This document shows, one piece after another, positions 1 to 4,960 of a DNA stretch of 5,966 nucleotides. A model generated the notes under the pieces. It was not told the DNA's origin. It saw only the letters and a list, made by a program, of their open reading frames with translations, and made no database searches. The translations under genes were made by a program, and so were the position numbers. Position 1 is the first letter of the stretch. Every line of letters begins with the position of its first letter. Origin of the DNA: an uncultured Treponema sp. (GTDB taxonomy: Bacteria; Spirochaetota; Spirochaetia; Treponematales; Treponemataceae); contig CAMAFU010000123.1 in assembly GCA_945833725.1 (NCBI GenBank), positions 1 to 5,966 of the forward strand. Reading direction: 5' to 3'.

Positions 1-28
1 TATTATTGATTTTAGGAGAAATACAATT

Positions 29-1318
29 ATGGCAGATAAACTTCATTTTGAAACACTTCAGTTACATGTAGGTCAGGAACAGGCTGATCCTGTTACAGAT
101 TCACGGGCAGTTCCGATTTATCAGACAACTTCCTATGTTTTTCATAATTCAAAACATGCTTCGGACAGGTTTTCCCTTGCAGATGCCGGTAACATTTACG
201 GACGCCTTACTAATTCTACTCAGGATGTTCTGGAAAAAAGAATTGCGGCGTTGGAAGGCGGTGTGGCTGCATTGGCTGTTGCTTCTGGAGCGGCTGCAAT
301 TACCTACACAATTCAGGCTTTGGCTCAAAAAGGCGGTCATATTGTTTCCCAGAAAACAATTTATGGTGGTTCTTACAATCTTTTGGCTCATACATTAAAG
401 GATTTCGGTGTAGAAACAGTTTTTGTTGATGCTCATAATCTGGCGGAAGTTGAAGCAGCTTTTAAAGACAACACAAAAGCTCTTTATCTTGAAACTTTGG
501 GAAATCCTAATTCCGACATTCCTGATATTGATAAACTTGCGGCTATTGCCCACAAACACGGTGTTCCTGTTGTTGTTGACAATACTTTTGGAACTCCTTA
601 TTTAATCCGTCCGTTTGAACATGGTGCAGATATTGTAGTTCACTCTGCCACAAAATTTATTGGTGGTCATGGAACAACCCTTGGGGGAATAATTGTTGAT
701 TCCGGTAAATTCAACTGGAAAGAATCTGGAAAATTCCCTCTTATTTCCAATGCCAATCCAAGTTACCACGGTATAAGTTTTGCCGATGCTGTAGGACCTG
801 CTGCCTTTGTTACTTACATTCGGGCAATTCTTTTAAGGGATGAAGGGGCAACAATAAGTCCGTTTAATGCATTCCTTCTTTTGCAGGGAACGGAAACTTT
901 AAGCCTGCGTCTTGACCGTCATGTTGAAAATACAAAAAAAGTTGTAGAATTCCTTAAAAATTATCCTAAGGTAAAGAAAGTAAATCACCCGTCGTTAAAA
1001 GATCATCCTGATCACGAACTTTACGAAAAATATTTTCCGTTTGGGGGAGCTTCCATCTTTACTTTTGAAATTAAAGGTGGAAAAGAGGAAGCCTGGAAAT
1101 TTATTGATAATTTAAAGATTTTCAGTCTTCTTGCAAATGTTGCAGATGTAAAGTCTCTTGTAATTCATCCTGCTACAACTACACACAGCCAGCTTTCTGA
1201 AGCAGAACTGGAAGATCAGGGAATTACGCAGAGTACAATTCGTCTTTCTATAGGTACAGAGCATTACGAAGACATCATTGATGATTTAAAGCGTGGTTTT
1301 GATGCCGTAAATATCTAA
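29..1318 (+). CDS. metY: O-acetylhomoserine sulfhydrylase (aminocarboxypropyltransferase), PLP enzyme
   Basis: This cytoplasmic enzyme makes homocysteine from O-acetylhomoserine and sulfide (direct sulfhydrylation toward methionine). The 429-residue length is normal for the MetY branch of the Cys/Met-metabolism PLP family; cystathionine synthases and lyases of that family are nearer 380-400. Visible family marks are the N-terminal ETLQLHVGQ and PIYQTTSYVF, the IYGRLTNST phosphate-contact segment (Y57, R59), the cofactor aspartate in VVVDNTFGTP (D184), the Schiff-base lysine in HSATKFIGGHG (K209), LQGTETLSLRLDRH, and the C-terminal ATTTHSQLSEAEL and RLSIGTEH segments. The ATG has AGGAG at 14-18, ten bases upstream. 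Only 28 bases precede the gene, so its promoter or any riboswitch lies outside. cysK follows after 25 bases with no terminator between, so the two are probably co-transcribed. Use of O-succinylhomoserine instead cannot be excluded by eye. The family call is very secure. Confidence 0.96.
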   Translation: MADKLHFETLQLHVGQEQADPVTDSRAVPIYQTTSYVFHNSKHASDRFSLADAGNIYGRLTNSTQDVLEKRIAALEGGVAALAVASGAAAITYTIQALAQKGGHIVSQKTIYGGSYNLLAHTLKDFGVETVFVDAHNLAEVEAAFKDNTKALYLETLGNPNSDIPDIDKLAAIAHKHGVPVVVDNTFGTPYLIRPFEHGADIVVHSATKFIGGHGTTLGGIIVDSGKFNWKESGKFPLISNANPSYHGISFADAVGPAAFVTYIRAILLRDEGATISPFNAFLLLQGTETLSLRLDRHVENTKKVVEFLKNYPKVKKVNHPSLKDHPDHELYEKYFPFGGASIFTFEIKGGKEEAWKFIDNLKIFSLLANVADVKSLVIHPATTTHSQLSEAELEDQGITQSTIRLSIGTEHYEDIIDDLKRGFDAVNI

Positions 1319-1343
1319 AAATACATTTTTGTTGAGGTTTGTT

Positions 1344-2279
1344 ATGTCAAGAATTTTTAAGCATGCAGATGAATTAATCGGGCATACTCCATTGCTGGAG
1401 CTTACCCACATTGAACAGCATTTTAATTTGAATGCCCGCCTTATTGCAAAACTTGAATATTTTAATCCGGCAGGTTCGGTAAAAGACAGGGTTGCAAAGT
1501 CGATGCTGGATGAAGCTGAAAAAAGCGGCATATTAAAAAAATCTACTGTAATTATTGAGCCTACTTCCGGCAATACGGGAATCGGTCTTGCTTCTGTGGC
1601 TGCCAGCCGTGGTTACAGGGTTATTATTGTTATGCCAGATTCCATGTCTGTTGAGCGGCGGCTTTTGATGAAAGCGTACGGTGCAGAACTTGTGCTTTCG
1701 GAAGGAGCAAAAGGAATGAAGGGAGCTATTGCAAAGGCAGAAGAAATAAAGGCTTCCATTCCCGACAGTTTTATTGCAGGACAGTTTGTAAATCCTGCAA
1801 ACCCAAAAGCCCATTTTGAAGGAACAGGACCTGAAATTTGGGAAGATACAGACGGAAATGTTGATATTTTTGTAGCTGGTGTTGGAACTGGAGGCACTGT
1901 TACAGGAGTCGGAAAATTTTTAAAGTCAAAAAAGCCGGATGTAAAAGTTGTGGCCGTTGAACCGAAATCTTCTCCTGTCCTTTCTGGAGGGGCTGCAGGT
2001 CCGCATAAAATTCAGGGAATTGGAGCAGGTTTTGTACCGGAAGTTTTGGATACGAAAATTTACGATGAAATTATTCCTGTAGAAAATGAAGATGCTTTTG
2101 AAGCAGCCCGCCTTATTGGAAAAAAGGAAGGTGTTTTAACAGGCATAAGTTCTGGTGCTGCTCTTTGGGCTGCCGTTCAGGTTGCAAAAAAAGAAGAAAA
2201 CAAAGGTAAAAATATTGTTGTTCTTCTTCCAGACACTGGAGACCGATATTTGTCGACACCTGTATTTAACGAAGAATAA
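1344..2279 (+). CDS. cysK: cysteine synthase (O-acetylserine sulfhydrylase)
   Basis: This enzyme condenses O-acetylserine with sulfide to give cysteine, with PLP, in the cytoplasm. The 311 residues match the usual CysK size (about 305-325). Motifs in order are IGHTPLLEL near the N-terminus, the Schiff-base lysine K47 in NPAGSVKDR, the substrate loop TSGNTGIG (74-81), the PLP phosphate loop GTGGTVTG (181-188), GISSGAA (267-273) with the serine that contacts the pyridine nitrogen, and PDTGDRYLST near the end. The ATG at 1344 is preferred over an in-frame TTG at 1329 because GAGG (1334-1337) lies six bases before it and the protein then begins at the usual place. It is the second gene after metY and ends just before tandem terminators. 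Without the C-terminal CBS domains of cystathionine beta-synthase, that alternative is unlikely. CysK versus CysM cannot be fully settled by eye, but the motifs favour CysK. Confidence 0.95.
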   Translation: MSRIFKHADELIGHTPLLELTHIEQHFNLNARLIAKLEYFNPAGSVKDRVAKSMLDEAEKSGILKKSTVIIEPTSGNTGIGLASVAASRGYRVIIVMPDSMSVERRLLMKAYGAELVLSEGAKGMKGAIAKAEEIKASIPDSFIAGQFVNPANPKAHFEGTGPEIWEDTDGNVDIFVAGVGTGGTVTGVGKFLKSKKPDVKVVAVEPKSSPVLSGGAAGPHKIQGIGAGFVPEVLDTKIYDEIIPVENEDAFEAARLIGKKEGVLTGISSGAALWAAVQVAKKEENKGKNIVVLLPDTGDRYLSTPVFNEE

Positions 2280-2289
2280 TTTGTCTACG

Positions 2290-2314
2290 GCTGAAAAATT
2301 TTCGGCTTGTTTTA
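2290..2314 (+). terminator. weak first terminator after cysK
   Basis: An eight-base arm at 2290-2297 (GCTGAAAA) pairs with 2299-2306 (TTTTCGGC) with one G-T wobble, leaving a small A-rich loop. It is followed by TTGTTTTA. It starts 10 bases after the cysK stop. The stem is A/T-rich at the top, so it is probably weaker than the hairpin at 2338-2372. Confidence 0.45.
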
Positions 2315-2337
2315 TACCCGTTAAAAAGTGATTGTTT

Positions 2338-2372
2338 GCAGCTGATGATTTTCATCGGCTGCTTTTTTTTTT
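2338..2372 (+). terminator. strong Rho-independent terminator of the metY-cysK unit
   Basis: An 11-base stem (2338-2348 with 2352-2362, one G-T wobble) closes a three-T loop and runs directly into ten consecutive T (2363-2372). This is a textbook intrinsic terminator on the plus strand. It closes the sulfur-assimilation transcription unit 59 bases after the cysK stop. Confidence 0.93.
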
Positions 2373-2390
2373 GAATGGATAAAAATCGTA

Positions 2391-2471
2391 GCCCGGATTG
2401 GAGCAGCGCGAAGCGTTCAAATTAACACCAGACTTTGTCTGATGTTAATTTGAATGAAGGCGCAATGCCGG
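2391..2471. repeat. folded non-coding element, REP-like
   Basis: Outer arms CCGGATTG (2393-2400) and CAATGCCGG (2463-2471) pair with one bulged G, and short GCGC arms lie inside them (2406-2409 and about 2460-2463). The centre is a long hairpin: a perfect 12-base stem (2416-2427 with 2443-2454), one C/A mismatch, then CAGAC/GTCTG (2429-2433 with 2437-2441) around a TTT loop. There is no T-run after it, so it is not a simple terminator, and it sits beyond a strong one. No reading frame is evident. The CCGGATTGGAGC start resembles short motifs in the non-coding region at 4440-4800. It may be a dispersed extragenic palindromic repeat or a small structured RNA. Copy number in the genome is unknown to me. 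Confidence 0.55.
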
Positions 2472-2482
2472 AATTAAACATA

Positions 2483-2512
2483 TTGTTGATTATCGGGAAA
2501 CTTTGGTATATT
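2483..2512 (+). promoter_or_regulatory. extended -10 promoter for the acidic small protein gene
   Basis: TTGTTG (2483-2488) and TATATT (2507-2512) are 18 bases apart, and the -10 is preceded by TG one base away (TGG-TATATT), the extended -10 form. Transcription would start near 2519, giving a leader of roughly 38 bases before the ATG at 2557. It lies downstream of the cysK terminators, which fits independent expression. Confidence 0.55.
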
Positions 2513-2556
2513 CTTTTTGCTGTCTGTTTTTAAGTCTTTCTTCTTTGGAGTGTATT

Positions 2557-2832
2557 ATGTTCGACAGTGATTTTGAATTTTCTTCTTCTGGCTATGATGA
2601 CGGCGATGATTTTGATTACTATGTTTCTTTTATAAAACCTTTGGAAGAAGAAGAATTTTCCAAGGGAATGATTGTCCGGGAACTTATGGAAGAATTTGAC
2701 CTTGAAAAAGAGGAAGCCGTAAAAATTTTCAAGCGGTATCTCGAAGAAAAATCATCTATGGAAGAAGACGATTTTATTGATGATACTGTAGAAGACGACG
2801 ATTACAGCGACGGCAACAGAAGCAACATTTAA
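2557..2832 (+). CDS. small, highly acidic hypothetical protein
   Basis: I do not recognise this 91-residue protein. About 32 residues are Asp or Glu against about 9 Lys or Arg, so it is strongly acidic. The N-terminal 25 residues are rich in Asp, Ser, Phe and Tyr. A central amphipathic helical stretch (about residues 36-66, around MIVRELMEEFDLEKEEAVK) looks like a short helical bundle, and the tail is again Asp/Glu-rich. There is no signal peptide or membrane segment, so it is probably cytoplasmic. The ATG at 2557 is chosen over an in-frame TTG at 2503 because GGAG (2547-2550) lies six bases before it and the 2503 start would fall inside the promoter. It stands alone between a terminated upstream unit and a convergent gene whose stop codon overlaps its own. 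Its reality is supported by promoter, ribosome site and coherent composition; its function is unknown. Confidence 0.75.
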   Translation: MFDSDFEFSSSGYDDGDDFDYYVSFIKPLEEEEFSKGMIVRELMEEFDLEKEEAVKIFKRYLEEKSSMEEDDFIDDTVEDDDYSDGNRSNI

Positions 2833-4373
2833 GATTTTAAGTTTTCTGCATTGTCCGGTGCTTTTTTTAGAATTAAAGCCGGCATTTCTTTTGGAAAGTA
2901 ATTTTCCGGTGTGGCGTTTACTGGCTGCAATACAACAGTTTCTCTGTCGGTAACTGTTTCTTCTGTTACGCGGCCTCTTCTGTCTGTTTTTTTAACAGTT
3001 TTTGTTCCAAAGTTTATTTCGTAGTAGCCGTTCATAACTTTTGAGTCCTGGCCGCTTTTAAACTGCAGCAGAAGTTTGCCTGAAATCTGCACTGGAAGAA
3101 AATTTCCGCTGTCCTGAATGTTGTCGTCTTTATAGCTGTAAGAATTTTTTTCAAACTGAAAATATTTTCCATCCCGTGTAAGCCAGTTTTTTTGAGAAAC
3201 AAGCAAATCCAAAATATCTTTTTCTTTTGGCTGAGGCGAAGCGGCTTTTTTTGTGGTGAGTTTTTTATAATTTCCGTCCCACAGCGTACTTTCACCAATA
3301 ATCATCCGCACATCATCCTGAATCCTTATTCGTATTTCGTCTATGCCGACAAGGGAAATGTCGAAACGGCGCTGAAGGTTTCCGATAGATTTATTGACTG
3401 AAGAAAAGTATATTCCGTTCCTCCGTAGTTTACTTTCGAGCCAGGAGTATACTTCCTCCGAGTCCTGATATTGAAAAATAATTTCCCGATTAAGGTGGTC
3501 AAAAAACAGATAGCGCATGTTTTCGCCGGAAACAGAAGTTTTATACCACAAACCGTCCAGAAATTTTTCGAATGTTTCCGTTGATCCATCCTGAATTCTT
3601 GCCAATTCCTTTGCAGCCAGACGACTCCCGGCTACGCGGATTTTCTTTACTTCCACATAACATTTTTCTTCTTCGCTCCAGTCGTACATTGTTTGAATCT
3701 GGTCAAGACTCTGCGATTCTTCTGTGGTGTCGGAAGAATAAACCCATACAGGAAAACTTTCGCCTTTTGTGCGGCTTAATTCGTAGGCTTCGTTTCTTTC
3801 CTGCTGCTGTATGAATATTGTGCCGTCGGATTCAAATTCGCCAATAAGGGAAAGGGTAAAATTTCCTTTTTTGTCCCGGCCGCCGTTGTAAATGCGAAGA
3901 ACAGAAAAGCCGGAATCTGTTATACCCTGATACACAAGGGAGTTTTTGTGGTTTCCTATTACATCAAGGCTGGTGCAGGCAAAAGTTTTTATTTGAGAAA
4001 TATTGGTGTTAATCCAGGAAGAGCGTATATATGAAGTTGTCTGAGGATTATAAAGACCGATTATAAGAGTAAGGAAAGGACTTTTTGAAGTTTTAACAAT
4101 GTTCACCTGATCATCAAAACCGTCTCCGTCTACATCCATTGTAACAACGCTCATTAAAGTTTCGTCGTTGGCCAGTTCAATAAAAGAAGTGGTTGCAAAA
4201 TCATCGTATTCAGAATCGCTGGAATTTTCTTCGGAATCGGCACCAAACACCTGAGGCGTAACCGTTCTTGCTCTGGAAATTTCTTCTTCTGGACTAAAAG
4301 CTTTGCCAAAAATAAGAAAAAACGCAAGAATACCGGCAGCAACAATGAACGCAATGGGAATAAACTTTTTCAT
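2829..4373 (-). CDS. pallilysin (Tp0751)-related exported protein without the HEXXH motif
   Basis: This is a 514-residue protein. Residues 1-3 are MKK, then a hydrophobic segment (about 4-23) forms a signal or N-terminal anchor with no lipobox cysteine. An acidic, Ser-rich linker follows (28-58). DVDGDGFDD (80-88) is a calcium-loop pattern of the FG-GAP/dockerin kind, within a beta-rich N-terminal region of about 60-255. Residues 268-371 align, from memory, with the core of T. pallidum Tp0751: FLDGLWYKTS, LFFDHLNREIIF, LQRRFDISL and STLWDGNYKKL match its LLAGLW, LLFFDREHAEITF, IRRRLEVTF and SMWDGQY segments. Tp0751 is a lipocalin-fold host-ligand-binding protein, also reported as a metalloprotease through HEVIH. 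Here that site reads IDEIR (344-348), so the metal motif is absent. A further domain of unknown type follows (about 385-514). Only two cysteines are present (133, 238). Its job may be adhesion or a structural envelope role; proteolysis is not supported. Confidence 0.85.
   Translation of the reverse strand: MKKFIPIAFIVAAGILAFFLIFGKAFSPEEEISRARTVTPQVFGADSEENSSDSEYDDFATTSFIELANDETLMSVVTMDVDGDGFDDQVNIVKTSKSPFLTLIIGLYNPQTTSYIRSSWINTNISQIKTFACTSLDVIGNHKNSLVYQGITDSGFSVLRIYNGGRDKKGNFTLSLIGEFESDGTIFIQQQERNEAYELSRTKGESFPVWVYSSDTTEESQSLDQIQTMYDWSEEEKCYVEVKKIRVAGSRLAAKELARIQDGSTETFEKFLDGLWYKTSVSGENMRYLFFDHLNREIIFQYQDSEEVYSWLESKLRRNGIYFSSVNKSIGNLQRRFDISLVGIDEIRIRIQDDVRMIIGESTLWDGNYKKLTTKKAASPQPKEKDILDLLVSQKNWLTRDGKYFQFEKNSYSYKDDNIQDSGNFLPVQISGKLLLQFKSGQDSKVMNGYYEINFGTKTVKKTDRRGRVTEETVTDRETVVLQPVNATPENYFPKEMPALILKKAPDNAENLKS
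2848..2868 (+). terminator. possible weak terminator of the acidic protein gene, inside the convergent gene
   Basis: GCATT (2848-2852) can pair with GGTGC (2857-2861), with two G-T wobbles, around a GTCC loop, followed by seven T (2862-2868). It begins 16 bases after the acidic protein's stop and lies in the 3' coding end of the minus-strand gene, where the T-run is an AAA-type lysine stretch. The stem is weak, so this is only a candidate. Confidence 0.3.
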
Positions 4374-4383
4374 ACAGCAAAAG

Positions 4384-4389
4384 ATTATA
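4384..4389 (-). promoter_or_regulatory. -10 box of the pallilysin-related gene, very close to its ATG
   Basis: A perfect TATAAT on the minus strand ends ten bases before the ATG at 4373. Transcription would start only about three to five bases before the start codon. No Shine-Dalgarno-like sequence is seen in those bases. A clear -35 is lacking; the best at 16-18 base spacing is poor. Confidence 0.45.
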
Positions 4390-4421
4390 TATATTTTCGC
4401 CAGTTTTTAACAGTGATTTTT

Positions 4422-4655
4422 ATTTGTGGTGTAGGGCTGCCGCATTAAATTGATGAGAAAAATTGGGGCGCGAAGGAGCGAATGGTCAGGGCAAAAACAC
4501 CCTGATTGTGGATGCTGCGTAAGCGGCATTATATAAATTCCCGTGCCACAATCAGCGTGTAGTGCTAATAGCACGGTTTTGCACTGAACAGTCGCGACTG
4601 GAAGCCCATGGTTAAAATTATATTTTAATGCGGAAATCCTGATTTGTGGTGTAGG
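4422..4655. repeat. 14-base direct repeat pair flanking a structured unit
   Basis: ATTTGTGGTGTAGG occurs at 4422-4435 and again, identical, at 4642-4655, 220 bases apart. The copies lie just outside the inverted-repeat-bounded unit at 4440-4633, four bases before its left end and eight bases after its right end. They could be a target-site duplication, the start of two related repeat units, or the residue of recombination. The first copy lies just upstream of the pallilysin-related gene's promoter. Confidence 0.7.
4440..4633. repeat. 194-base structured unit with terminal inverted repeats (MITE-like or ncRNA)
   Basis: CCGCATTAAA (4440-4449) and TTTAATGCGG (4624-4633) form a perfect 10-base terminal inverted repeat. 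Inside are a perfect 10-base pair CTGATTGTGG (4502-4511) with CCACAATCAG (4546-4555), and stacked directly on it a 7-base stem (4512-4518 with 4523-4529, one wobble) capped by GTAA, a GNRA-type tetraloop. Other possible pairs are TCAGGG/CCCTGA (4486-4491, 4500-4505), an alternative that competes with the 10-base pair, GTGCT/AGCAC (4562-4566, 4570-4574), CCGTGC/GCACGG (4541-4546, 4571-4576; a possible pseudoknot), and a 12-base perfect palindrome at 4589-4600. No credible protein frame was found, and no known RNA class was recognised. Either a small non-autonomous mobile element or a structured RNA gene would fit. Confidence 0.55.
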
Positions 4656-4660
4656 AATCG

Positions 4661-4813
4661 TTTATTTGGGCGGCTTTAGGGCTGCAGCCCTAAACCAGGC
4701 TATCCAGGGTTCCGCGTCAAGCGCTCCATTCGGGAAAACGGCGGTCTAAAGCCCACCGTTTCCCCGAACGCCTGCGGCGCCCTTCCTATCCTTGCCGCAG
4801 GAAAATTTTTTTT
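4661..4813. repeat. G+C-rich palindromic block, probable dispersed repeat
   Basis: The G+C content is 85 of 140 bases over 4661-4800, against 34 of 140 in the next 140 bases. Contents in order are a 20-base perfect palindrome centred on CTGCAG (4675-4694); arms CGGGAAAACGG (4731-4741) and CCGTTTCCCCG (4756-4766) with one mismatch; and CCTGCGGC (4771-4778) with GCCGCAGG (4794-4801), perfect, with a 15-base loop. Four A and eight T (4806-4813) follow, so the last hairpin could end plus-strand transcripts. No protein frame with a ribosome site was seen. The composition and modular hairpins suggest a repeat family member of foreign or selfish origin; this is inferred, since only one copy is visible here. 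Confidence 0.55.
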
Positions 4814-4833
4814 CTAAAAACGGCTGCAAAAAA

Positions 4834-4862
4834 TTGAAAATCGCATAAATATGTTTAATAAT
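4834..4862 (+). promoter_or_regulatory. promoter for the 92-residue protein gene
   Basis: TTGAAA (4834-4839) and AATAAT (4857-4862) are separated by exactly 17 bases, each one mismatch from consensus. They sit in a very A/T-rich stretch right after the G+C-rich block. Start would fall near 4869, giving a leader of about 90 bases. Confidence 0.55.
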
Positions 4863-4874
4863 TTAACTGACATC

Positions 4875-4922
4875 AACCGTGTTTTCTATAAATTGCTTTT
4901 TTAGTTGAATTTACGGTTTTTT
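4875..4922 (+). promoter_or_regulatory. terminator-like hairpin in the leader (possible attenuator)
   Basis: AACCGT (4875-4880) pairs with ACGGTT (4913-4918), and TAAATT (4889-4894) with AATTTA (4908-4913), an adjacent extension with an eight-base bulge on the left arm. A run of six T ends at 4922. It lies between the predicted start and the ribosome site. The stem is mostly A/T, so any effect may be weak. Confidence 0.3.
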
Positions 4923-4945
4923 ATTCCATTTTTACAGGAAAATCT

Positions 4946-4960
4946 GGAGGTGCCATTTTG
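4946..4960 (+). promoter_or_regulatory. strong ribosome binding site deciding a TTG start
   Basis: GGAGGT (4946-4951) is a near-perfect Shine-Dalgarno six bases before TTG at 4958-4960. There is no ATG or GTG in frame nearby, and the strong site makes the TTG start credible. Confidence 0.8.

Noticed and set aside
1..28. SAM or other riboswitch ahead of metY
   Set aside because: Only 28 bases are visible, containing just a ribosome site; nothing can be claimed.
1329..1343. TTG start giving a longer CysK
   Set aside because: The Shine-Dalgarno at 1334-1337 lies downstream of this TTG and points to the ATG at 1344.
2503..2556. Upstream TTG start giving a hydrophobic Cys-containing leader on the acidic protein
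   Set aside because: It falls inside the predicted -10 box, has no ribosome site, and the ATG at 2557 has GGAG at correct spacing. A signal peptide was considered for this reading and dropped.
3192..3401. Small plus-strand frames inside the pallilysin-related gene (also 3572-3814)
   Set aside because: They are antisense to a long coherent frame, lack ribosome sites, and have shadow-frame composition.
4440..4633. tmRNA, RNase P RNA, SRP RNA or tRNA
   Set aside because: No signature segments of these were found (for example the SRP GGAAG-type tetraloop helix, RNase P conserved regions, or a tRNA T-loop GTTCRANNC with cloverleaf arms).
4422..4655. CRISPR array
   Set aside because: There are only two copies of a 14-base repeat, spaced 220 bases apart, with no regular spacers and no cas genes.
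4661..4813. Integron attC site, since some treponemes carry integrons
   Set aside because: No paired RYYYAAC/GTTRRRY core sites were found and no cassette-like gene order is present.
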